Shown here: positions 9,028-17,718 of the stretch, piece by piece | How positions within the stretch are numbered: position 1 is the stretch's first letter | Layout of the letters: the number at the start of each line of letters is the position of its first letter | Assembly (NCBI GenBank): GCA_022984795.1 | Contig: JALIHJ010000057.1 | Coordinates: 104,823-168,822 of the forward strand | Source: Fabrea salina | Lineage: Eukaryota > Ciliophora > Heterotrichea > Heterotrichida > Fabreidae | Reading direction: 5' to 3' | DNA length: 64,000 nt | Notes under the pieces: generated by a model | What the model saw: only the letters and a program-made list of their open reading frames with translations | What the model was told of the DNA's origin: nothing | Database searches by the model: none | Made by a program: the position numbers and the translations under genes

Positions 9028-9111
9028 TTATTGTATATACTCCTCAGCCAGGGGCAGTGACTTTAGCCCTAAGCGTCACTTGGAGTAATTACACTTTAAA
9101 TTCACTTATCG

Positions 9112-9672
9112 TCATCCTTTTTTCTGAGAGTTCAAGTCAACTCCTATGTCTTTATAGGTTACTTGTTTGGATGAGCCAAGGTCTCTGGCGTGCGAAGCTT
9201 GGACAGTTCTGTTTGAGTTTTCTTTTCGGTCCAAAGCAGCTTGTTCAAGTAGCTTCTTGCGTTCTAGTTCCCTTGCTCGGGCTTTTTCACGCATTTCTTT
9301 TTGCTTCTTTTCGTGGAGTTTTTCTTCTTCGGTTTTAAGTTCGTCTTTAAGTTCTGACAAAAAGGCTTCTGTAATGGCAAAAGCCGTTTCTAAGTTGTCT
9401 TGAGACACTTCAGCCATGACAAGGTTGTCCGAGTCCTGCTCAGAATAACCTATTCTGTGTAGAATAGGAACTATTCCGTTAACTCCGAGGAGTTTAGCAG
9501 CAATTACTTTATTGGACTTTTTGATGCCTTTGTACTTGGGCTCTTGAGGGTGGTCTATTATGTTGCGGAGGAGTTTAGTAAGGATTCCTAAGGCTTCGTT
9601 GGTTTTTTGGGGTCCGTTTTGTTCTTTAAGGTTTTGGAAACTATTGTAGAGAGCAGTGTCTAGTTCTTCCAT
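9112..9672 (-). CDS. PUB-domain protein (UBXD1/PNGase-like p97 cofactor)
   Basis: A 186-residue protein; I start it at MEELDTAL (9672), because the frame further upstream runs into the divergent kinase gene and encodes a sequence unlike the domain. Residues 10-95 form a PUB domain (ALGILTKLLRNII, PKYKGIKKSNKVIAAKL, GIVPILHRIGY), the fold that binds the C-terminal tail of p97/VCP in UBXD1, PNGase and HOIP. The C-terminal half is a highly charged helix (Lys/Glu/Arg) and no UBX domain follows. It ends at a TGA. Twelve bp, TATTATTATAAT, separate its ATG from that of the kinase. The 84 bp to the convergent eIF4G-like gene hold no gene. Confidence 0.8.
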   Translation of the reverse strand: MEELDTALYNSFQNLKEQNGPQKTNEALGILTKLLRNIIDHPQEPKYKGIKKSNKVIAAKLLGVNGIVPILHRIGYSEQDSDNLVMAEVSQDNLETAFAITEAFLSELKDELKTEEEKLHEKKQKEMREKARARELERKKLLEQAALDRKENSNRTVQASHARDLGSSKQVTYKDIGVDLNSQKKG

Positions 9673-9684
9673 TATTATTATAAT

Positions 9685-10647
9685 ATGAAAAGAGCGATTA
9701 TAGAAACAAGCCAAGTCACTGACTACAAAGACAAAAAAGGACAGAAGCACATTAACGAGTTTACAGTGCTGCAGAAACTAGGCGAAGGCTCTTTTGGAAC
9801 AGTTAAGTTATGCAGGAGTCCAGAAGGGCTCTTTGCAATGAAAGTGTTTAAAGTTGACTTGTTGAGACGCAGAAGGGAATTTCATAACTCCCCAGAAGTA
9901 ACCCTTAGTTAGGGCAAAATGGTTGTGACCTCTGCTTTGGATGATGTGTTCACTGAAATTGAAATACTGAAAGAACTCCAACACCCTAATGTTTTAGGAC
10001 TTTATCAGATCATTAACCATGAAGATTCTGGCAAAATTTACTTGAGTGAGTTATAAGTAGTTCAGGATTACTGCCAAAAAGGCAGTTTTATGGAGTGGAA
10101 CGTAGCCGAAAAAAGGTTTTACTCTGAGTGGCATACAGAGGAGTTTTCTGAAAGCCTTTTAAAGAACTGCTTCAAGCAAATGGCTCTGGGACTAAAGTAC
10201 TTGCACGAAAAAAAGGTTATCCATAGAGACCTTAAACCTCAGAACATACTGGTTAGTTCTGACGGGACTATCAAGATAGCAGACTTCGGACAGGCTTTCA
10301 AGTTTGAAGAGACTGACCAAGTTGCTAAGACCAAAGGTACTTACCACTTTCTAGCTCCAGAGTGCCTCAGCAACGAAGGCTCTTACTCAGGAAGGGGGGC
10401 TGACGTGTGGGCTTTAGGAGTGGTTTTGTACTCTGCACTATACACCTTTTTGCCTTTCTCGGGGGAAAACATTACAGACTTAATGGACGCAATAGAACAT
10501 TCTATGTAAAGGTTATTTAGGTTAGTGATTCCGAACATAAGACCCGTTTCTAGTGAACTTAGGAATTTGCTTTTGAGGATCCTAGACAAAAACCCTTCAA
10601 CAAGAATTACACTTGAAGAAATCCTTGTACATCCCTGGCTTAAGTAA
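9685..10647 (+). CDS. CaMKK/SnAK-type Ser/Thr protein kinase (three 15-nt introns)
   Basis: Four exons (9685-9897, 9913-10045, 10061-10505, 10521-10647) join in frame to 305 residues; each intron is 15 nt. The product is a complete kinase domain: glycine loop [11 protein letters not shown]-binding Lys (K53 in AMKVF), the Arg-rich insert LLRRRREF typical of CaMKK kinases that phosphorylate AMPK/SnRK1 or Ca[10 protein letters not shown] (about 170), DFG (190-192) and APE (214-216). No clear calmodulin-binding tail is present, so it may act like plant SnAK/GRIK. It carries three of the seven introns seen in the window. The frame stays open for 31 codons after the TAA. Confidence 0.9.
9898..9912 (+). 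other. 15-nt intron 1 of the CaMKK-type kinase
   Basis: GTAACCCTTAGTTAG. Removing it eliminates the in-frame TAG and joins ...SPE to GKMVV in frame. It has A at position 10 and a TAG end. Confidence 0.92.
10046..10060 (+). other. 15-nt intron 2 of the CaMKK-type kinase
   Basis: GTGAGTTATAAGTAG. Removing it eliminates an in-frame TAA and restores the kinase hinge IYLIQDYC. A at position 10, TAG end. Confidence 0.92.
10506..10520 (+). other. 15-nt intron 3 of the CaMKK-type kinase
   Basis: GTAAAGGTTATTTAG. Removing it eliminates an in-frame TAA and continues the C-lobe to [13 protein letters not shown] at position 10, TAG end. Confidence 0.92.
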
Positions 10648-10792
10648 TTCTTTAATGCTAAATTACTCTGTTCGACAGACACTTTCTGTTCAATCTCCAT
10701 CGGGAAACCCATTAAGATGGGGTACTTCAACCTAGAAACTTAAAAAGGGTTAAAGTTTATTTATAAGAGTTAATATGGTACTAGTTATAAAT

Positions 10793-11668
10793 ATGGCTAA
10801 GCTTGGCTACCAAATAAATCGTAATACAAGGATTCCCCCTGCCCAACCTAGAAATGCTCAGTTCACCCAAAGAAAAAAACCCGACCAAATACAAATTCCT
10901 AAAGAAACAACAGAACTCCGTCAGATCAGACACAAAGCCCTTAAACGACTTTACCAAAAAAAGCCTGAGGAAGAACAGAACCTTCCTCTTCCCAGAGGAG
11001 ACTCTTCTTACGCACAAGCCAAACGAGCAGAGTATGTCACACGTGACTTAAAACTAGCCAAAAAGCTTTACTTACGCTGTATTACTGAAGGAGAGCGAAC
11101 AGAGTCTGCAGTGAAAGACCTGGCAAGCATATATCACCAAGAAGGAAAAACAGACAAAGCACTCAACCTCCTTCTTCAGAACCGACAAGTCTTTTTAGAC
11201 CAGCACAAGTTCAAAAACTTAGTTTACAACCTTAAAAAGCAAAAACAACCCACTGGAAACGCACTTAATAAGGTTGTGAAACTCAGTCCTTTATCTGCCA
11301 AGGACACTGAGTTCTCAGTTATGAACTTCTTTGGAAACACTTCGCGGATACTTGATATCCAGGTGAAACACTGCGGTAGTAGTCACTTTGCACTAGTATT
11401 TTTTCCTTCTCACTCGGCGGCAAGAAAGACCCTTGAGTCTTTTGTAAGATGGAACAAGTACAAAATAGAGTGGGCGTCCGGAGAAACCCGGGAGAACCAA
11501 ATGGAAAGCATGTGGAGTATGCCTTTGGACGAAGCATACTCTCCTGTACAGGAATCTCCAGCTTCTGAAATTGAAGCTGAACAACTCTTGGGCAAAGACT
11601 TGGTTATTGCTCTTTCTACAGCTTTGGATTCGATCCACTCTTCCTACTTGTCCCAACTTATATACTAG
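10793..11668 (+). CDS. TPR-like / RRM-like protein, unknown
   Basis: A 291-residue product if started at MAKLGYQ (10793), which has GTTATAAAT directly before it; an earlier in-frame ATG at 10775 adds six residues. A polar, basic N-terminus is followed by helical repeat sequence (about 80-155: RAEYVTRDLKLAKKLYLRCI, SAVKDLASIYHQEGKTDKAL) resembling TPR repeats. A beta-alpha-beta stretch (about 175-230: SRILDIQVKH, FALVFFPSHSAARKTLESF) looks like an RRM. The TPR-then-RRM order suggests an RNA-processing or translation role, but I do not recognise the family. Confidence 0.65.
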   Translation: MAKLGYQINRNTRIPPAQPRNAQFTQRKKPDQIQIPKETTELRQIRHKALKRLYQKKPEEEQNLPLPRGDSSYAQAKRAEYVTRDLKLAKKLYLRCITEGERTESAVKDLASIYHQEGKTDKALNLLLQNRQVFLDQHKFKNLVYNLKKQKQPTGNALNKVVKLSPLSAKDTEFSVMNFFGNTSRILDIQVKHCGSSHFALVFFPSHSAARKTLESFVRWNKYKIEWASGETRENQMESMWSMPLDEAYSPVQESPASEIEAEQLLGKDLVIALSTALDSIHSSYLSQLIY

Positions 11669-11699
11669 AGTTAATAATGTAAATAGTTGAATATAATTA

Positions 11700-12740
11700 A
11701 TGTCGAGTAAGCGGAAAAAACCTAAAGCAAAACCTAGCTTCCAAAACAACGAACCACCTGAGTGTCTATTGGAGTACAGTTCAGTTTCCAAACAAGTGAT
11801 AGTGCCTAGCATGATCAGACACTTTCCGTGCACTTTCCATAGACTCGATGAAGATTGCTGCATTAGTTTAAGGAAAGAATCGTCTGAAGAAAACAAGAAA
11901 AAGATAAAGTCGCCCAGAAACGAAAGAGAAAAAGTCTACTTAGACAAAGCAATGCAGTTCCTAGCTAACATAGATACCGAAAACGACCTGCATGAAAAAG
12001 ACCAACACTCAGAAAACTTAAAACTAGTCCAAAACAAAGGCAGCAACCTTCACGTTCAAAAGAACCAAGCTGAGGTAAATGCTGAGTCGTTGGTCCAAAC
12101 GTGGATCACTAGTTCAGGTGCCATCAAAAAATCTTACAAGCACTGTCTTCTGTGCAAAGGCAAAATAATTCCTTCCTCTGTGAACCTGGCAGACTCGCCT
12201 AACTATATCCAGCCTTCTCCTTTAAAAAGTCAACTTAACTCTGAATTCTCTAAAGAACACCCTCAGTTCGACTCTAAATTAACTCTGAGTAAAATAGTCA
12301 ACTTAAGAGAAGACCTTATAGTCAAGATGTGCAAAGAACTCAACTTAGAAGCCTTTACTGTAGCGCTGGCATGGTCTTGCTTCCACAAGTTGCTCCACTT
12401 AAATTTAGTCAACAAAAGTAACCGCAAACTCTTTGCTTCGGCATGCGTGATGTTAGCTTACAAGTTCAACGAAGAAACCCACTTAAGCCACTCCAAAAAA
12501 CAACTCCAGAACTTAGTGAGGGGAATCCACAGACTGGACACTGACGACGTGCTGCAGGCCAAAGAAGTGTGCAAGGCTGAGTTCTTGGTGTATACCTACC
12601 TGAACTTTAGACTGCTCTTAGACAGAGAGGAGTACGAACTTAACTTCAAGCATACTCTCGATAGGTTGGGATACGCCCCAAGTGACTATTTGGGAAAAAA
12701 CTACGAAGTAGCCTTTAAGTTTTCTGAAAATGCCAATTAA
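11700..12740 (+). CDS. CABLES-like cyclin-fold protein
   Basis: A 346-residue protein with a C-terminal cyclin fold (about 195-335). The segment from LTLSKIVNLREDLIVKMC through NKSNRKLFASACVMLAYKFNEE matches the cyclin box of CABLES1/2, adaptors linking Cdks to Abl and to other regulators. The N-terminal 130 residues are low-complexity, basic and polar, and are not conserved. A CLLCKGKI pair of cysteines lies in the middle. It follows the TPR-like gene by 31 bp. Confidence 0.78.
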   Translation: MSSKRKKPKAKPSFQNNEPPECLLEYSSVSKQVIVPSMIRHFPCTFHRLDEDCCISLRKESSEENKKKIKSPRNEREKVYLDKAMQFLANIDTENDLHEKDQHSENLKLVQNKGSNLHVQKNQAEVNAESLVQTWITSSGAIKKSYKHCLLCKGKIIPSSVNLADSPNYIQPSPLKSQLNSEFSKEHPQFDSKLTLSKIVNLREDLIVKMCKELNLEAFTVALAWSCFHKLLHLNLVNKSNRKLFASACVMLAYKFNEETHLSHSKKQLQNLVRGIHRLDTDDVLQAKEVCKAEFLVYTYLNFRLLLDREEYELNFKHTLDRLGYAPSDYLGKNYEVAFKFSENAN

Positions 12741-12760
12741 TTCAAATAATCAAGTTTAAA

Positions 12761-15433
12761 ATGGGAGAATACCGCAGGTCAGACGTAAGCGCTGATTACC
12801 CAGACGAAGCAGTGGAGTACGCTCCTAGTACATACTCCGAAGACCAAGACTTAGTTTCTCAACTACGCGATAAAATAAGGAACCAAGCCCAAAGACTAAG
12901 GCTTTTAGAACAATACCGCGTGCTCTGCGAACAACGTATTTCAGAACTAAACCCCGGACACCCATTCCCAGTAACTCCAGAACACTTAGGTCAAACTCCC
13001 CATAATGAACTTTACTTTGCTAAGCAGAAAATAGCAAAGCTCGAACAACACTTAACTCATCAAAACGTGCCTTTAGGAGACAACTACACTTTGCCCCACC
13101 CTTCTTCTAAGCTTTCTTATGAACAACTCAGAGAAATATACGCCCAAATCTACTCGCAAGTGCAAAAAATCCACAAAGAAAAAGAAGACTTAGAACAAAG
13201 CTTAAGGGCTGAAGTGCTTTCCTCAGAAGAAATGCGAAGTTACATTGAAGTGCTCAAACAAAACCTAGAAGAAAAAATCAAAGAACTAGGTTACGAAGGT
13301 GCAAGTGCTGAGCAGTTCCTAGAGTTCACTAACTGCAAAAGCATTGCCCAAGAGTCCAGAAGGGAGTCCAACAAACTCCAAGAAAACCTTAACGAACTCC
13401 AGTCCCAACTAGAAGAAACCAAACTTGAACTTGAAAAAACTCAAGAAGAAGTCCAAGACTTACTCAAAGAACGCGAGTTAAGTAACACTCAACTACAAGA
13501 AGCAGCTGACGCTCTGCAGTACGCCGAAGAAGAAGTTCAAAAACTCGAAGAAGAAAAAGACTCCCTTTTAGACCACATAGAAAAACAAAATGCCCAAGTA
13601 GATGAACTCAGAGAAAGTTCCCTTAAAGCCAACAAGCAAAAAGAACAACTTCAGGACAACTACGACTACATTCTGCAAACTTTAACTGAAGAACAAGAAA
13701 AGTCCCAAAAACTCCAAAAAGAATCTGAAAGACTCAAAGAAGAAGTTTCTAAACTCAAACAGTCTACTTATGAAAACGAAACTCAACTTCAAAAACTATC
13801 TGAAGAACTAAGCGACACAACCCGCCTTTTAGAAAACACCAACAAAGAAAACGAAAAACTCAAAAACAAAGTAACTAAAGAACAAGAAAAAAACTACGAA
13901 GCTTTTAACTCACTAAATGAAAGTCAAGAAGAAAACAACCAGCTCAAAAGACAACTTGAAAAACTCAAACATAAACTAAGCCAAGAAGAAGCTAACTACA
14001 TTGACTCTTTCCAGTCACTAAAAGACAAAGAAAACGAACTCCAAGCTGCAGTAACTAAAACAAACTACTACAAAGAAAACATCAAACTTTACGAATCTAA
14101 GTACTCAGAAATAGAATCCACACTTTTTGAAAGGAACAGAGACCTAGAAAACTCCCAAGAACAAATAAAAAAACTCAAAACCAAAAACGAGTCGTTACAA
14201 GCTAACAACACAACCCTTTCAAACACACTCCAAGAAACACAAGCTGAACTCGAGTCACTTCAAAGCACTCACTACAACTGCCAACAAATAATATCTCAGT
14301 TAGAAGCTTCTCTGAACAAAGCCAAACAAAAACTCAACCAAGCTTCCCACTCACAACAAGAACTTTCAAAACTAAGACACGACTTAGACCGATCCTCACA
14401 AAAAATAAACCAAATAACCTATAAAAAACAAGTTTTAAACGAAAGAATAAAAGAACTTGAAAACGAAGTCCTTGCTAAAGAAAGAGACCTTGAAGAACTC
14501 CGTGAAGAGTACTTCCAAAAAGAAGACCAACTAAGCAACACTTTACAACACCAAAACGAATCCTTAAAACAAGAATGCCAGGAACTCAGAAACAAGTTAA
14601 CCGAAGCTGATAATCATAAAAAAAAACTAACTCAACAACTAAACTGGACCAATAACGAACTTGAGTCTGCCAAAGACAAACTAACCCAAGCAGAAGGAAT
14701 GCTTTTTACTTTCGGAAACGAAAAAAACTACCAAGAAAAAAACCAAAACTTAATAGCTCAGATCCAAGAACTAAACCAAGACTACTCAAACCTCAAAAAA
14801 GACAGAGAAAACTACATTTTCAGACTCCAAAACTTACAACACGAAAACTACAAACTAGCAAGGGACCTGCAACTCTACTTAGAAGAAAACAACTCACTAA
14901 AAGAACAACTCCAACACAACGCTAGCGAAAGTTACAAGTGGCAAAGCGCAGCTGAGTATGACAGCTTAACTAAAAGAGCAAATGACGAAAAACTAAACTT
15001 ACTGTTTAGGGAGAAAAAAGAACTCGAGAGTTTAATAGCCCGACTCCTTAGTTGTGTGCCTTCTGACCACTTGCAAAGGGTGTTTTCTGACTTTATGAAA
15101 GCCCGCAACGAATTAGAAACTGTTTGCAGAGAAAGAATTCGAGTAGAAAACGAAATGCTTCGACAAGAAAGAGAGATCAGAGACAGGCAGTACTTCAACC
15201 AAGCAGAAGAACCCCTTTATGCTCGGAACGACCTGGAGTCCCTTAAAGCCCACCTTAGTTCTATTGACTCTAAGATAAACGAAACTACTACTAGAGTAAG
15301 ATCTTTGGAAAACCAAATATACGAAATAGAATCACATGAACTCCCAGAAACAACTAACGAAGATAGACTAAAACAAGCTTACTATGACAAACTACAAACC
15401 ACTAAAACACTTTTAAGTAAAAGAAATATTTAA
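12761..15433 (+). CDS. Long coiled-coil protein
   Basis: An 890-residue protein. The N-terminal 160 residues contain helices and a Pro-containing segment (LNPGHPFPVTPEHLGQTPHN). From about 125 to the end it is an almost continuous coiled coil rich in Glu, Lys, Gln and Leu. The last 150 residues are less regular and include a compact segment (LIARLLSCVPSDHLQRVFSDF). Proteins of this type serve basal bodies, centrosomes, golgins or cytoskeletal filaments, but no diagnostic domain is visible. The stop codon overlaps that of the convergent coiled-coil gene by two bases. Confidence 0.75.
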   Translation: MGEYRRSDVSADYPDEAVEYAPSTYSEDQDLVSQLRDKIRNQAQRLRLLEQYRVLCEQRISELNPGHPFPVTPEHLGQTPHNELYFAKQKIAKLEQHLTHQNVPLGDNYTLPHPSSKLSYEQLREIYAQIYSQVQKIHKEKEDLEQSLRAEVLSSEEMRSYIEVLKQNLEEKIKELGYEGASAEQFLEFTNCKSIAQESRRESNKLQENLNELQSQLEETKLELEKTQEEVQDLLKERELSNTQLQEAADALQYAEEEVQKLEEEKDSLLDHIEKQNAQVDELRESSLKANKQKEQLQDNYDYILQTLTEEQEKSQKLQKESERLKEEVSKLKQSTYENETQLQKLSEELSDTTRLLENTNKENEKLKNKVTKEQEKNYEAFNSLNESQEENNQLKRQLEKLKHKLSQEEANYIDSFQSLKDKENELQAAVTKTNYYKENIKLYESKYSEIESTLFERNRDLENSQEQIKKLKTKNESLQANNTTLSNTLQETQAELESLQSTHYNCQQIISQLEASLNKAKQKLNQASHSQQELSKLRHDLDRSSQKINQITYKKQVLNERIKELENEVLAKERDLEELREEYFQKEDQLSNTLQHQNESLKQECQELRNKLTEADNHKKKLTQQLNWTNNELESAKDKLTQAEGMLFTFGNEKNYQEKNQNLIAQIQELNQDYSNLKKDRENYIFRLQNLQHENYKLARDLQLYLEENNSLKEQLQHNASESYKWQSAAEYDSLTKRANDEKLNLLFREKKELESLIARLLSCVPSDHLQRVFSDFMKARNELETVCRERIRVENEMLRQEREIRDRQYFNQAEEPLYARNDLESLKAHLSSIDSKINETTTRVRSLENQIYEIESHELPETTNEDRLKQAYYDKLQTTKTLLSKRNI

Positions 15434-16425
15434 TAAGAGTCAAGTGCTTTCTGTAGAGAAGTCTGGAGCTCTTGGATCTCCAAGTCTAAATTAGCTATTT
15501 CTAGCTGTAGTTGTTTTTCGTCAGACTGGTTCTGAGGGGACTTAGCCGGTGAGTTGTAGTATTCAGTTTTGGGTTTGAGCGAAGATATAACGTCTTTTAA
15601 GTGTTCTATAATATTCCTTTGTTCTCTGATCGTTTCTTCTAAAGCCTGGGTCTGACTCCAAGCTAGTTCTTTTTCGTTCATTAAACTTTGGATTCTAGCT
15701 TCTTGGTCACTTACTATTTTTTTAAGGTTATCTCCAGACTTAAGTTGAGTGAGGCGTTCCCTTAAAACCTTCATGTCTTCTTTCATTCTGTCTAAAGCTG
15801 CTCTGTACTCTGAAGTTTTGTTTTCTTTTTCCCTGAGTTTTTTGAGTTCCGAAATGAGTCTTTCGTTTTCTCGTTCAGTTTCTGCTTCAGTGGGCAAGTA
15901 GTCCTCTGTAGTGAAGAGTCTGTTCATAATGTTGATTTCAGACTGGATTAGTTCGAAGTTCTTGTTTACTTCTTTAAAGTACTCAAGTGGAATGCCTTCT
16001 ATCAAAGAAGAGATACTTGACAAGTACTGAGTTATCTTTTTAAGGTGTCTTTTGCCAGCAGCTGACTTGTAGTTAATTACACTTTCCATATCAGAGAGGG
16101 AATTTTTCAAGTAGTAGTCATTACTTTCGGTTTCCCGCTCTGCTAGTTCTTTTTGTAGGCAAGAGTTGGTTTCTACTAACTTAGAGTTTTCTCTGCGTAG
16201 TCTTTGGATTTCTTGTTCGTTGTAGTGATTGCGCGATTTGAGTTCTTGCAGTAGTTCTTCTTCGTACCTTGTGTCTTCGCACTTAGGAATGGTGATTTCT
16301 CTTTCCGTAGCTGCTTTTTCGTTAAGTGCTTTAACTAAAAAGTCGTCGTCTCTTAAATTCTTTGAGTTGCTGCGTCTTTTCTTGCGGCTTGTAGACCGGT
16401 TTTTAGTGCGGGTAGTTCTCTTCAT
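15430..16425 (-). CDS. Coiled-coil protein with basic N-terminus
   Basis: A 331-residue protein. The first 25 residues are an Arg/Lys/Ser-rich tail (KRTTRTKNRSTSRKKRR) likely to bind nucleic acid, microtubules or an import receptor. Coiled-coil segments cover about 50-110 and 175-331, separated by a short globular part (KKITQYLSSISSLIEGIPLEYF). The family is unknown. It is convergent with the long coiled-coil gene, with overlapping stop codons, and begins 11 bp after the stop of the Rab11-like gene on the same strand. Confidence 0.7.
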   Translation of the reverse strand: MKRTTRTKNRSTSRKKRRSNSKNLRDDDFLVKALNEKAATEREITIPKCEDTRYEEELLQELKSRNHYNEQEIQRLRRENSKLVETNSCLQKELAERETESNDYYLKNSLSDMESVINYKSAAGKRHLKKITQYLSSISSLIEGIPLEYFKEVNKNFELIQSEINIMNRLFTTEDYLPTEAETERENERLISELKKLREKENKTSEYRAALDRMKEDMKVLRERLTQLKSGDNLKKIVSDQEARIQSLMNEKELAWSQTQALEETIREQRNIIEHLKDVISSLKPKTEYYNSPAKSPQNQSDEKQLQLEIANLDLEIQELQTSLQKALDSY

Positions 16426-16436
16426 TTTAATTAAAC

Positions 16437-17718
<1,282 letters not shown>

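Noticed and set aside
9048-9080. Possible hairpin (AGTGAC/GTCACT) between the eIF4G-like and PUB genes
   Set aside because: Only 6 bp of stem, a 13-nt loop and a competing GGGC/GCCC pairing; too weak to call an RNA or terminator.
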